From positions 19,831,002 through 19,895,001 of the forward strand of contig NC_045148.1 in assembly GCF_008831285.2 (NCBI RefSeq): a DNA stretch of 64,000 nt, in the 5' to 3' direction. Positions 17,529-30,356 of the stretch are shown in pieces (within the stretch, counting starts at the first letter, position 1; the number at the start of each line of letters is the position of its first letter). Made by a program: the position numbers and the translations under genes. Below the pieces are notes generated by a model, which was not told where the DNA came from, did no database searches, and worked only from the letters and a program-made list of their open reading frames with translations. The stretch is from Nymphaea colorata. Taxonomy: Eukaryota > Streptophyta > Magnoliopsida > Nymphaeales > Nymphaeaceae.

Positions 17529-17613
17529 GCTGACATAAGCATGCTTACGTCAGCCTATATATAATTCTGCAACATAAAAATTTTATTACTGACGTAGGCA
17601 TGCCCACATCAGT
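17529..17613. promoter_or_regulatory. Pair of imperfect palindromes with TGACGT halves
   Basis: Two 26-bp imperfect palindromes, 17529-17554 and 17588-17613, share a GCATGC centre and TGACRTA(A/G) arms and follow nearly the same AAAATTTTATT lead. TGACG motifs are as-1-type bZIP (TGA factor) sites in plants. They lie about 530-610 bases before the CRK2 ATG. They could be regulatory or ends of a small transposon; I cannot tell which. Confidence 0.4.
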
Positions 17614-17699
17614 AGTTTTGCTACTGCGTGACAACATTATAAATACCATCTTCAATTTGAAAACATTAAATTTCACTTCTGTTAAATAATTTTTGCCCA

Positions 17700-18142
17700 T
17701 ATTTCTACCATTATTTTATTCAAGAATACCATTACACTGACTTATTAAGAGATTTAAACAAAAAAATAAATAAACAATCCACAACAAAGTTTACTAAAAT
17801 CTACAGTTCATACAGTAGTACTTTAAACCCATGGGAAAACTCAAGCTTGCGCAGTCATCCGTTTAGACCACACATCTTAGGTGAAAGTTTCAGACACGCA
17901 ACTAGAAGATGCATTTCTGAAACGCCAGTACGGAAATGAACAATTAGATTCCACGGACATGGTGGAGATCATGCATCTCGAGTCCCCACAAGATCGCCGT
18001 TGTTGACTGCCCAACTGAGCTAATTCTTCCACCATCCGTCGTCCCTCCTCCTGATCTTCCAAGGGTTCTTTCCTTCGGCTTCCAATTGCGGAAGAATATA
18101 ATCATCATTCACATCTCGGTGAGTGGTAACCTCGGAGCAGCA
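17700..18142 (+). promoter_or_regulatory. CRK2 5' flank, type A
   Basis: The region aligns in part with the CRK1, CRK4 and sixth-unit flanks. The shared block GAGTCCCCACAAGATCGCCG is at 17980-17999, about 160 bases upstream of the ATG. A CTCGGTGAGTGGTAAC leader just before the start codon is shared with CRK3 and CRK5. Confidence 0.5.
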
Positions 18143-21100
18143 ATGGGCAGAGTACCCAGCTCTTTCATCTTCCTTATTGTCCTTCTCCTGCCACTGAAAC
18201 TCGTTGATATGGCCGAGACTCCCTTTTGGTTCTGCGCCAGCAGCTCACTCTACGCGGCGAACAGCACCTTCGACCTCAACCTGCGCCGCGCATTGGCTTC
18301 TCTGGTAGCCAACGTTTCCCTTACCGGCTTCTACAACGCCACCGTGGGCAAGGAACCCGACCAAGTCATTGCCGCGGTTCAGTGCCGAGGCGACCTCGAC
18401 GCCGAAGCTTGTCAGGCCTGTGTATCCGCGTCTGCCACGCAGGTCATCCAGCGCTGCTCCAAAAACAGAGCGGCTCTCTTTGCCTTCCAGGGCTGCATCA
18501 CGTACTACCGCGATGCCAACTTTACTATACCTCAATCGTTCATGAATTTTTCTCTCCCGGGCCCTGGAGCCATCCCCGACCCCCAAAGATTCAGGCCCAT
18601 ACTCATTCCCTTCTTCAACAACCTCATCGTTTCCGCCACCACCAAACCTTCAGGACGCTTCTTCTGGGGCGACAAGTTCCATTACACAAAAGACATTACT
18701 GTCTACGGCACCGCACAGTGCGTACAATACTTGGCACCACGGGACTGTAAATCTTGCTTAGACATTGCCTTCATCCGAATGCTCAAAGATGTTGCAGACA
18801 GACAAGGCGGTGCAATATTTTATAACTTGGCATGTTCTGTAAGATACGAGACATATCCCTTTTTCACTCCCTCATCTCACAAGATTGACCCTAGCAGTGT
18901 CAATTTCATCACGTCGAACTGCTCCCCACCAGCATCTAGCGATATCGTTGGTACCCCCTATCACATAAACCTCAAGGCTCTTCTCCATTATCTGATAGAC
19001 CAGGCTCCTATCTCTGGCTTCTATAGCGACACCGCCGGCGTGGGCTCCAACCAAGTCTATGGCCAAGTCTTATGCCGAGGCGACGTCCCTGTTGACGTTT
19101 GCTGGAACTGCACAGCGCAGGCTGCGACCAAAATCCAAGAGCTGTGCCCCAACAGTAGAAGGGCAATCATATGGCTCGACCGCTGCCAGTTGCGCTACTC
19201 CGACGTGAACTTCGCCGGCACGGTAGACGTCTATGACAGAGCATGCCAGCCAGGATTGGGGGATTCACCTAGCCCAGCGACCTTCAATCAGAATTTGAGA
19301 TTCCTCATCTCCAACCTGACCTCGCTGGCGACGCAGAGCTCCCGTAATCGCTTCTTTGCTACAGGGCTTTCTGTGGGTAGTGAATCAGAGAGGATCTATG
19401 CTATGGTGCAGTGCGTGCGAGATATACCCATGGACCGATGTAGCTGGTGCTTGCAGAATGCCAGCTCTGATATTGAAGGATGCTCTAATGGAAAGCAAGG
19501 CGGTCGAATTCTCACCGGAAGCTGCAACCTAGCTTTTGGAGCGCAGCCCTTCTTTTTCGGCGATCCAACAGTGGTAACACTCCCGCAGCCCAATAATGGT
19601 GAGTCCCCACTCCTACTCAGCCGAATCACATGCTTAAAGAGAATTAAAATCCTAACGGCAAGCCCCTTTTGAGGAACGACTGTTACCATTATGAGCATTA
19701 ATGGCGTTGAGTCGGTCCCTTGTATTAGACTCGTCAGGCCAACTGATTTTTGTGGCGTCAGCCGTACTTAAATACACGACTTATGGGGAAGATGGTGTTG
19801 CATGTGTTTTCCATTTTCCTTGCTGGATGCACCAGAAACAAAAACAAGGACAAAAAACAAAAAAACAAAATCAGCTGCTTCCAGATGACAACTTGGGGAA
19901 GGAACCAATTCTCTTGCTGTTGGAGGACATTTGACAGAAAACAGAGCGTCATCTCTGCTCTGTTTATTAGCTCTTGGAACCGTATCTTTCTGCTTCTGTA
20001 TTATCTGCCTCCTTATCTTCATTTTGGCTCTGGTTACTTTATGGCAAAGTTATGTCTCCTTCTTCAATCTTCACCTCCCTTTAGGTTCATACTACTGAAA
20101 ATTTGTAGTCCACCAAGTTAATTTTTTCTGCTGAACAAGTGGAAGGAGAAACCGTCTACTTGTTGAGTAACTAGAAGCTTTGTGTGCCTAATGGTGGCCC
20201 TCTTTTGTGCAATGTGTTTTGTAGCAATGCAGTGCATGACACCCAAATTGGCTATCTAACCATTAGTAAATCATAATTGATACAAAAGACTCATTTGTGC
20301 ACCTACTAATGCAGGGCATAAGCGCTGGTGGATATTTGCTATCATCGGCATCATTGGAGGGGTAATCTTAGCAGCAGCTATCGCATTCTGCTTAGTTCGG
20401 AGAAGACAACAAAGTAAATTTTTATATGCGTTGAGAAACATTGTAGGTCCTCCCTTTCCCCCAAAGCCTTAATTTTCTTGATTTACTACATCTTCATGGC
20501 ATTTCAGGGAAGACAAAATATAAAGAGGCCTCCTCGGTTGATGTTGAGGACATAAAAGAGAATGAGGCAGACTGTAGTTTACCGCAAATCAGCCTAAGGG
20601 CTATACAAAATGCTACAGACAATTTTTCAGAAGAAAATCAGCTTGGAGAAGGTGGATATGGTCCTGTTTATAAGGTAAGTCGTTATCATATTCATTTCTC
20701 TCTGTTGTTCAGTGATGAGGAGAGCAAATTATTGTACAAGGGACACTGTTTTTACTGCTAAACAAGGGTTTACTGTGTGTGTTTTTTTTTTCCAATGAGT
20801 CCTTGCACTTTTCACCGCCTCAACTGACACGAAATAAGATTGTAATACTCTTCAATATACTAAATATCACTAGGAAATTAAAGCTTCAGGGGATACATAC
20901 CTCCAGTTACATCCTTTAAATCTGATTTCTATGGTTAATAGTTGTAAAAAGACCGGAGACCCTCTCAATCTCTGAAGATTCAACAATATGAGCTATTTTA
21001 CAAATTAAAGACAAATTTGGTCCCAAAAATAGAATTTTCTCTACGATAAGCAGCATAAGCTGAATACCGTTTGCTTTTGTAAGAATTAGAAGAACATAAC

Positions 21101-21470
21101 AAGAAGTGATGTTTCTCGACCAGGGAAAGCTTTCCAATGGACAAGAAGTAGCTGTGAAGAGGTTGTCTGTAAACTCTGGGCAAGGTCTGAAGGAATTCAG
21201 GAATGAAGTTGAGTTGATAGCCAAACTTCAACATACAAACCTGGTTAGGCTGATCGGTTGCTGCTTGGAAAAGGGGGAGAAGCTGCTTATATATGAATAT
21301 ATGCCCAATAGAAGCCTCGATGCCTTGCTGAAAGGTTAGCTTCTTTGCTTCTTTCTTCATATACATGTGAAACCTTTGGGAAAGAAAAGGGCATACAATT
21401 TGGCAAACAAAGAGGGAATAGCCTGATGATCCTTTTAAAATTTGACTTGGTAGGTAGGTATGGGAATTGA

Positions 21471-21521
<51 letters not shown>

Positions 21522-22470
21522 TAATCTAATTAAAAATTGCACTGTGCAGATGCAGAAGGTCGCAAATTGTTGGCTTGGGAAAAGAGGTCCAATATCATCA
21601 TGGGAATTGCAAGGGGAATCCTTTATCTTCACCAAGATTCTCGACTCAACATCATTCACCGGGACCTGAAGGCTGGCAACGTGTTGCTAGATGACCAACT
21701 GAATCCTAAGATCTCTGACTTTGGAATGGCAAGGATTTTCAGTGGAGTTCAAGGACAAGCAACGACCAGTGTTGTTGTTGGAACATAGTAAGTGCAAGAT
21801 TACCGTGGACCTTGATAACCTCACATGACGTTAAAATGTTCACAACTGTTTCTCCTCTTTTGTTCGTAAATTTTTAAGATCCCAGTGGTATGGTCTTCAA
21901 TATTGTCTTGTCTCCATGTCAAATTTCCTCCATTTATATGAGCTGAAACATCGTGATTGGCCCTAGTGACAGAAACGATTGGAAATAACCTACTTGATAT
22001 TTTGATTGGCTTTCATGTCCAAATAACTTGCAGATTTTGGTCAATGAAATCTTGGAACTATAGGCTTTTTCTCATCTCCTCTCTTTTTGTCAAAACACAA
22101 AAGTTGCAAGTCCAAAATTCTGTCTTGAAAGACTTTGAATCATGAAGGTGAACTGGGTATTTTTGTGACTTTTGTCTTATCAGTAATTAGGGCGCCTTTC
22201 TTTTTCCTGAATGGTGAACGGGCAGTCCTACAGAGTCCTTCTATGAAGCAGCTGCCATCTTGAACGATGTTAGAACGAATTAACCGACTTTCATTCCTTA
22301 TTTCAGCGGATACATGGCTCCAGAGTATGCCATGGATGGCGTGTTCTCGACCAAATCTGATGTCTACAGCTTTGGTATTTTGTTACTGGAAATCATCAGC
22401 GGCCAACTGAATGCAAGTTTTAGTGCTAGTTATCAAGCTCGTAGCCTTGTCGTGCATGTAAGTCTCTCTT

Positions 22471-22513
<43 letters not shown>

Positions 22514-22927
22514 GTGGAGATGTAAGGTGGGCACTGACCTCATATGAGGTTTAGCTTACACCAAGGTGGGTATCTTTATAATTCAATGATTTCATTAACA
22601 AAAACTTGTTTGCTTACTTTAATTAATGTCGTCAAACAGGCCTGGAGCTTGTGGTCTGAACAGAAAGGGACAGAATTCATTGATCCGGTCCTGAAACACA
22701 CAAGTTCAGCAACTGAAATTATAAGATGTCTGCAAATTGGCTTGCTCTGTGTTCAAGAGGAAGCTGCAAGCAGGCCAACCATGTCAACTGTGGTTGTCAT
22801 GCTTGGCAACAATTCTGTGGATCTTCCCTTGCCCGGCCAACCTGCATTTCTGCAGGGGAATGGTGTGGAATCAAGTCAAAAACATTCTGCTGGTTTGGAG
22901 TCTGGAACTTTTGCCAGTCCAAAGTGA
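18143..22927 (+). CDS. CRK2: cysteine-rich receptor-like kinase with four DUF26 domains
   Basis: Predicted receptor Ser/Thr kinase of 869 residues. Exons: 18143-19598, 20315-20413, 20508-20674, 21124-21334, 21550-21787, 22307-22457, 22640-22927; all phases fit. Exon 1 is 1,456 bases, the same as CRK1 and CRK5. It encodes a signal peptide starting MGRVPSS and four C-x8-C-x2-C motifs: [52 protein letters not shown]. Exon 2 is two codons shorter than in the paralogues (99 rather than 105 bases) but still gives HKRWW plus one membrane helix. The kinase has [15 protein letters not shown] (Lys586), HRDLK (Asp683), DFG (701-703) and APEYAM. The C-terminus ends GTFASPK. The reading frame is open upstream of the ATG but has no other ATG, which decides the start. 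No lesion was found, so this is one of the two cleanest genes here. Confidence 0.93.
21476..21519. repeat. (GA)n microsatellite in CRK2 intron 4
   Basis: A GA repeat of about 44 bases lies about 30 bases before the exon 5 acceptor. Shorter GA-rich tracts occupy the same place in CRK3 and CRK5. Confidence 0.9.
22464..22509 (+). repeat. (CT)n microsatellite after the exon 6 donor of CRK2
   Basis: A CT tract starts a few bases after the donor GTAAGT of exon 6, at the same place as in the other paralogues. Confidence 0.9.
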
Positions 22928-23042
22928 AGGTACCGAACGCTTTGCATGAATCAAGTGGTTGTGATGCGTATGCTTAGCAACTTGAGGCTTGTCATGGTTG
23001 TGTGAGGTGTTGCAACTAAGTGATCACTTTCTTCTGTTGATC

Positions 23043-23048
23043 AATAAA
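23043..23048 (+). terminator. Candidate poly(A) signal of CRK2
   Basis: AATAAA lies about 115 bases after the CRK2 stop codon, in a GATCAATAAAGTT context that CRK5 shares (TCATCAATAAAGCT). Confidence 0.55.
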
Positions 23049-24947
23049 GTTATTTATTTACAATGCGACCTGTGGAGCTATTGCAGTCATAAGTAAAAGT
23101 GTGTACGCGTGAGATCCTAAGTTACAAATACGAGCATTGATGCCGACAAAATGAAGTTAACTTGGGAGCTATTATTCCATTGAGACGTGAAAGCTTGGAA
23201 TTTATCTCTGTACTCCATTTGCAACGAAAGATTCACCAATCTGACGAGGGGTTTGGGCTTAAAGACTTTGAAGAAAAGTTCAAGGTCAGTTGAATACTCT
23301 AGGCATCTCATTGGCTAAATTGATGGAGAAAGTTATGATTGCTTCAACTCCGCCTAAATTCTTCAAAAAAAAAAATGATGCTCTTCAAAACCACACATTA
23401 ACATTTGGAAAGCATAAGAAACACTTTACTTTCTTCCGTTCCAATTACTTCTCTTACACCAAGATAAACGTGACAATAAAGATTTAGTGAACGTCACTAC
23501 CGAAGAGACCTTATCAATCTCGTTAAAAAATTCATTTGAGTAATTTTCATATGGGAATTGCTCTTTTTTCATGTTTTCCTCCTTAGACAATGAGATCAAT
23601 GTTCGTTATATATATACTCATGAGCCGATAAAATAGAAATATATAACAAAATTTGAGAACAAGAAGTCGACTAACTACAAGAACAAGCCGCCAAGAGAGA
23701 AAGAGAGATGAATAAGGGGATACAACTAGCAACTGGTATACCTTTGCTAGACCAGCTATGCTACACACTTCCCATATCTTTTTGTAGAGAGATGACAGGA
23801 AATTCAATAGCCAAAACCAAAGAAACAAGAAACAAAAGGAATGCAAAATAAAATACAAAAAACAAACAAACAAAAGGAGGCAAAACTGGAGAGGGGCAAA
23901 TATTCAGCATTAGACGAAGATCAATGCGAAGAACTAGGTGCACATCAACCGCACTGCAGAACCCATAGAGACAGGGGTAGCTGTGTCCCAAAAACTCATT
24001 ATTCCACTCCTCCCATATTTAAACCAAGAATGGCAGGTGAACCGTTAGAAACGGTTAATAAGCAAAGGCGTAGCCAAGGAGGGGCTCGCAAGGCCCTGCA
24101 CCCCTCTTAAAAAATTTTAAAAATTTACATGTTAATTTTAGAAAATTTTACTTGTCGTATATAAAAATTTTAAAAAATGATAATTAGACCCCTGTCAAAA
24201 TTTTGAAACTTTAATTCGGCCCACTCATAAAAAGTTTTTATTTTCGCCCCTACTAACACGGGGTAAGGGCAAAAAGGAGGAGGGTGTTGGAAAAAGGAGT
24301 GAAGAGAATGGTAGGTGGGGAAGCCGACGGCAAGGAAAAAGTTAAAGAAAAAAAAGGCAACAGGTAAAAGTAAACGCATTAAATTTGATTATTTTCTTAC
24401 ATCTTTTCATCTTTCACCGTCCACATAAACGACAGTCTGTCATATGTATAACTCATATCTATAACTTGGCAGAGGAAAAAAAATATCTTTACTGTTACCT
24501 ATCTCTTAATTGACAGAGATTAAGCAGATTTGGCATATGCAATTTTTTTTTTGGTGAACTATCTACATATGCAATCATCATGAAAAAGGTCTTGCAAAGT
24601 AATTAAGTAATATCAAATCAATTATATAAGCAAGATTAGTCGCAGAAGATAGGGATTTATTTTCCAATTTATTATCACAAACATGTTTCATAAAGCAAAA
24701 CCACGGCCCCCAATGTATTCCGACCCACTGAAAAAATGTAGAAAATTAAAACGACACTTTTTGATAGCAAGGCGATCACAAACATGGTTCAATCAACTCA
24801 ACCACATATTTTATTGGGAGTCCAATAGATTTGAGCCCATAAAACACTCTTGGATAAGCCGGGGTATCAGGCCGGCCTAGATGGGCCAGATATGGTGATG
24901 TCTTAATGACAACTTAAAATTTTAAAGTAAACTATTGATATCTTGTG
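23049..24947. repeat. Shared downstream flank (duplicated block, copy 1)
   Basis: The first part (23049-23690) matches 42632-43330, and the next part (about 23690-24300) matches 50670-51300. Together they are the same block, split in the second copy by a LINE. Part of it (about 23290-23480) also resembles 56880-57070 after CRK5. No gene is supported; the open frames here recur only because the DNA is duplicated. The part around 23760-24010 looks like a decayed retroelement end, but I cannot place it. Confidence 0.7.
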
Positions 24948-25072
24948 CTGAATGTATGAACTATGAAAGTATGGTCTAACATGTGTTGCACTGAATGTAT
25001 GAACTATGAAAGTATGGTCTAACATGTGTTGCACTGAATGTATGAACTATGAAAGTATGGTCTAACATGTGA
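24948..25072. repeat. Tandem repeat, 43-bp unit, about 2.9 copies
   Basis: Three head-to-tail copies start at 24948, 24991 and 25034. Each begins CTGAATGTATGAAC and the first two end GTGTTGCA; the third is cut short after ACATGTG. The copies look identical over their shared length, so the expansion is recent. The block is absent from the matching flank of CRK5. Confidence 0.9.
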
Positions 25073-25372
25073 TTTACTTTGATAAGTATCTTATTTCATT
25101 TGGCCGCTAAGTACTATAAAAATTTATCTTTGTATTTATTTTTATTTAAAATGATAAAGATTTTAAATTATTTTTTTGATTTTTTCTTCTCTTTGATTTT
25201 TTAATGCTGTCCAAATTTTATTTGATTTTTTAAAATCAAAATACATTTTAAATCATTCCTATTCAATTCTGATTCGGATTCGACTTACCTATTCACTAAA
25301 TCTTTTAGTTTCATGTTTAATTCAGACACCGAATTTAACAACATTGGCACTTATACCCTCTTTGTCTACCGC

Positions 25373-25379
25373 TATAAAT
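25373..25379 (+). promoter_or_regulatory. Candidate TATA box of CRK3 (type B promoter)
   Basis: TATAAAT lies 153 bases before the CRK3 ATG in the context CTACCGCTATAAATG. The same context occurs before CRK5 at 51567. The sequence from here to the ATG is nearly the same in both and differs from the type A flanks. Confidence 0.6.
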
Positions 25380-28300
25380 GCGGTTCTACTTACAGCTGTG
25401 TACAGCTTCATCCCCTCCAGTCGATACAAGTGAAGGTGATTCTATGGGCTTTCTAACATGGCTTCCAATCGTAGAAAAATTTGATCATCCTTCACGTCTC
25501 GGTGAGTGGTAACGTCGGAGAAGCAATGGGCAGAATACCCCGTTGCTTCGTCTTCCTTGTGGTCCTTCTCCAGCCACTGAAACTCGCCGAGATGGCCGAC
25601 GCTCCTTTTTGGTACTGTGCCAGCAGCTCAACTTACACGGCGAACAGCACCTTCGACCACAACCTGCGCCGCGCATTGGCTTCTCTGGCAGCCAACGTTT
25701 CCCTCGCCGGCTTCTACAACGCCACCGTGGGCAAGAAACCCGACGAAGTCATTGCGGTGGCTCTGTGCAGAGGCGACCTCGACGGGGAAGCTTGTCAGGC
25801 CTGTGTATCTGAGTCCGCCACACAGGTCATTCAGCGCTGCCCCAGCAACAGAGGGGCCTTCTTTGTCTTGCGGGGCTGCATCTCGTACTACCGCGATACC
25901 AACTTTACTATACCTCAATCGTTCTTGAATTTTTCTCAGTCGAGCCCTGATGCCATCCCCGACCCCCAAAATTCAGGCCTATACTCATTTCCTTCTTCAG
26001 CCATCTCATCGTTTCCGCCATCACCAACCATTCAGGACGCTTATTCTGGGGCTACAAGTTCCATTACACAGAAGATATTACTGTCTACGGCACAGCACAG
26101 TGCATACAATACTTGGCACCACGGGACTGTAAGTCTTGCTTAGACAATGCCTTCAGCCGAATGCTCAAAGATTTTGCAGACAGACAAGGTGGTGCAGTTT
26201 TTTATAACTTGGAATGTTCTGTAAGATACGAGACGTATCCCTTTTTCACTCCCTCATCTCACAAGATTGAATCTAGCAGTGTGAATTTCATCACGTCAAT
26301 CTGCTCCCCACCAGCATCTATTGATATGGTTGGTACCCCCTATCACATAAACCTCAAGGCTCTGCTCTATTATCTGACAGACAAGGCACCTATGTCTGGC
26401 TTCTACAGCGACACGATGGGCCTGGGCTCCAACCAAGTGTATGGCCAAGTCTTGTGCCGAGGCGACGTCCCTGTTGACGTTTGCTGGAACTGCACAGCCC
26501 AGGCTGCAACCAAAATCCAAGAGCTGTGCCCCAACAGTAGCAGCGCAATCATATGGCTCGACCGCTGCCAGTTGCGCTATTCCGACGTGAACTTCGCCGG
26601 CATGGTTGATGTCTATGACAGGGCATGCCAGGGTGGATTAGGGGATTCATCCAGCCCAGCCAACTTCAATCAGAGTTTGAGAATCCTCATCTCCAACCTG
26701 ACCTCGCAGGCGACGCAGAGCTCTTCCAGTCGCTTCTTTGCCGCAGGAGTTTCTGTGGTTGGTGAATCACAGAGGATCTATGCTATGGTGCAGTGCGTGA
26801 GAGATATACCCGTGGACCGATGTAAGTGGTGCTTGGATAACGCCGGCTCTAATATCGAAGGATGCTTTAATGGAAAACAAGGCGGTCGGATTCTCACCGG
26901 AAGCTGCAACCTAGCTTTTGGAGCGCAGCCCTTCTTTTTCGGCGATCCGACGGTGGTATCTCTCCCCCAGACCAATCATGGTGAGTCCCCACTCCCACTC
27001 AGTCGAATCACATGATCTAAATAGAATTATAATACATGTGTTGGGGCCGTTGCCTACCATTCTGCTTACCTTACCAAATGGACTCTTTGGTGAACGACTG
27101 TCACCATTATGAGCATTAATGGTTTTGAGAGCGTCACTTTTATTGAGAACAGACTCGTCAAGCCAGCTGATTTTTGTGGTGTCAGTCGGATTTGAAGGAA
27201 TGACGAGGCAGATGAAGACGTCTACTCTCATCATTTTATCCCGTGTTGCATGTGTGTTTCCTTGGCCATATTGGAAGAGAAATAATTTTGTTGCTGTTGG
27301 CCGACTTTTGACGATGAAAGCAAAGCCAATCTATCTTCTCTGTTTGTTAGCTTCTGGAATTGCATCTTTCCGTTTGTGTTTTACCTGCCTCGTTGATCTT
27401 CATTTTAGTGCTGTTTAGGTTAGATCTTGTTTAGGTGCATTCCATAGTCACAACTATCGTTTAACGTTTTAAATGATCATACTTTTTCTCAGATATAATA
27501 TGGTGAGTTTGAGAAAAACAAGAAAAATACAATGACTTAAAACAAATAAAAACTTAAAAATTAAGAATAAAAAATGTGTTTTTTTCTGACTATGGTTCAT
27601 TGTAGTATGCTGAGCTCATTTTTCTTTTTTCTTTTTCCGCTTAATAAGTGGCAAGAGAAAACATTTACTTTTTTGAGTAACCAGAAGCTTGTGTGCCTAA
27701 TGGTGCCCTTTTTTGTGCAATGTTTTTTGTAGCAATGCAATCCATGACCCCCAAATTTGGCCATCTAATGATTTGAAAACCATAGTTCATACAAAACACT
27801 CGTTCGTGCATCTATTAATGCAGGGCATAAGCGTTGGTGGATGTTTGTTATCATCAGCATCAGTGGAGGGGTAATCTTAGCAGCAGCCTGCGCATTGTGC
27901 TTAGTTCGGAGTAGACAGAAAACTTCAAGTAAATTTTGATTTTGCCTTGAGAAACATTGTAGGTCCTATCTTTCACTAAAAGCCTTAATATTTCTTGATT
28001 TACTGCATCTTTATGGCATTTCAGGGAAGATAGAATATAAAGAAGCCTCTTCGGTTGATGCTGGGAGCTTAAAAGACAATGAGGATGACTGTAGTTTACC
28101 GCAAATCAGCCTAAGGACGATAGAAAATGCTACAGACAATTTTTCAGAAGAAAACAAGCTTGGAGAAGGTGGATATGGCCCTGTTTATAAGGTAATTGGA
28201 GTTATCGTATTCATTTCTCCCTGTTGTTCATTGATGAGGACAGCAAATTATTGTATAGAGACGTTACTTGTAAATTGTAAAAGTAGTTTCTATTGCTGAG

Positions 28301-29049
28301 TTTCCTGATATGGGTCACTGTTTGTCCTTTTTTTTTTTTCCCTTTTAACGATTTCTTGCACTGTTCACTGTCTCATGATGTGAAACGAAATAAGGACTAC
28401 GATACTCTTCGATATTGTAGATATCACTAGGAAAAGCTTCAGAGGATACATATCCCTAATTACATACTTTAAATCTGATTTCAATGGTTATATGGCCTGT
28501 GGCCCTGTTAATATCTAAAGATTCAACAATATGAGTAATTTTCAAAGTAAAGGTAAATTTTGTCCCAAAAATAGAATTTTCTATACGATGAGCAGCATAA
28601 GCTGAATACGGTTGGCTTTTGTTAGAATTAGAAAAACATAACAAGGAGTGACGTTTGTCAACCAGGGAAAGCTTACCAATGGACAAGAAGTAGCTGTGAA
28701 GAGGCTGTCTGTAACCTCTAGGCAAGGCCTAAAGGAATTCAAGAATGAAGTTGGCTTGATATCCAAACTTCAACATAGAAACCTGGTTAAGCTGAGCGGT
28801 TTCTGCTTGGAAAAAGGGGAGAAGCTGCTGATATATGAATATATGCCCAATGGAAGCCTCGACGCCTTGCTGAAAGGTTAGCTTCTTTATTTCTTTCCCC
28901 ACATACATGTGAAACCTTTGGAAAAGAGAAGGACATAAAATTTGGCTAACAAAGAGGGAATAGCCTAATGATTCTTCGAAAAAAATTAGCTTGGTAGGCA
29001 AGGAACTTGTATGAGGGAGAGGGAGACAAAGAGAGGTTAATCTAATTAA

Positions 29050-29301
<252 letters not shown>

Positions 29302-29787
29302 TAGTAAGTTCAAGACTACCGTGAACCTTAATAGCTTTATTGTACCTCATAGTCACCAATACTATTTTTCTTGTTTGTCTTAATTTTTCAAAGTCCGAGT
29401 TATATGGCCTTCAACGCTGTTTGATCTGAGGGGAAACATTTTCATCTGTTCTAGTGACAGATATAATATATGACCAAACAACTCAAAGGTTTTGGTCAGT
29501 CAAAATTGGGACTATAGCCTTCTTTTGAACTCATCTCTTTTGTCAAATTAAAGAAGAAAGTTGCAACTCTGAAATTCTTTCTAGAAGGACTGGGAATCAT
29601 GAAGATGATCTGTGTAATTATGTGGCCTTTATCTTGTTAGTCATGTAGAGAACCTTTCTTTCCCCGAATTGTAAACTGGGAGTTCTGTAGAGCCCTTTAC
29701 ATGAAGCATCTGCTGTCTTCACTTATGTTCAAGCCTTTCTTATTTCAGCGGATACATGGCTCCAGAATATGCCATGGGTGGCGTGTT

Positions 29788-30334
29788 TGTTGCTCTAACT
29801 CCTGAAGTGGAGGAGCTCGTGAGAACGTGTGGAGCTCGTGGGAAAAGCATGAGTGCGTGAAGGAGTGAAAAGTGGAAACAAGAGAAAGTGTGTGCGGTTT
29901 CAAATCGTGGGCAGTTAAATAAGGAGTGGAGAAAATGGTGGAAGCTGAAAAAGTTGAAGCGGAGGGATCGTGAGAAAGCACGATCTACGAGTTGCTAAAC
30001 TTACTCGTTAAGTTTTTCAGTTTTTTTTTATCGTCTATAAATGTTAGCTTTTTTTACTAAAATGAGAAGTTGAGAAGTTAACGCCAAAAGAGGAGAAGAA
30101 AGTTTCCATCTTTCTCTCCCTCCCTCTCTCGCTCTTTACTCTCTCTCTCATGCCGTCCTTGACTCTCTCTCTCACGCTGCCCTAGACGCAGCTTCCTTCT
30201 CTCTCTGCCCGTGTACAGCTGCTCCCTCTCTTGCCCTTTCCCTCGTTGGTGTGTTGCAGCCTACGGTCCCCTCTCTTCATTTTGTCATTACCAAAAGAGA
30301 GGGATTGAGTGTGAATCGCGGGAGAACGCCAACA
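29788..30334 (+). repeat. 5' LTR of the copia element
   Basis: 547 bp, TGTTGCTC to GCCAACA. It carries 11 bases near 29898-29908 that the 3' LTR lacks. Confidence 0.92.
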
Positions 30335-30336
30335 TT

Positions 30337-30348
30337 TGGTATCAGAGC
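30337..30348 (+). other. Primer-binding site of the copia element
   Basis: TGGTATCAGAGC starts two bases after the 5' LTR and matches initiator tRNA-Met. Confidence 0.92.
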
Positions 30349-30356
30349 CAGGTTGT

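Noticed and set aside
24948-25072. CRISPR-like direct repeats
   Set aside because: The repeats are contiguous without spacers and this is plant nuclear DNA.
30337-30348. TGGTATCAGAGC as part of a tRNA gene
   Set aside because: It is only the 12-base primer-binding site beside an LTR. The same word occurs beside the other two retrotransposons.
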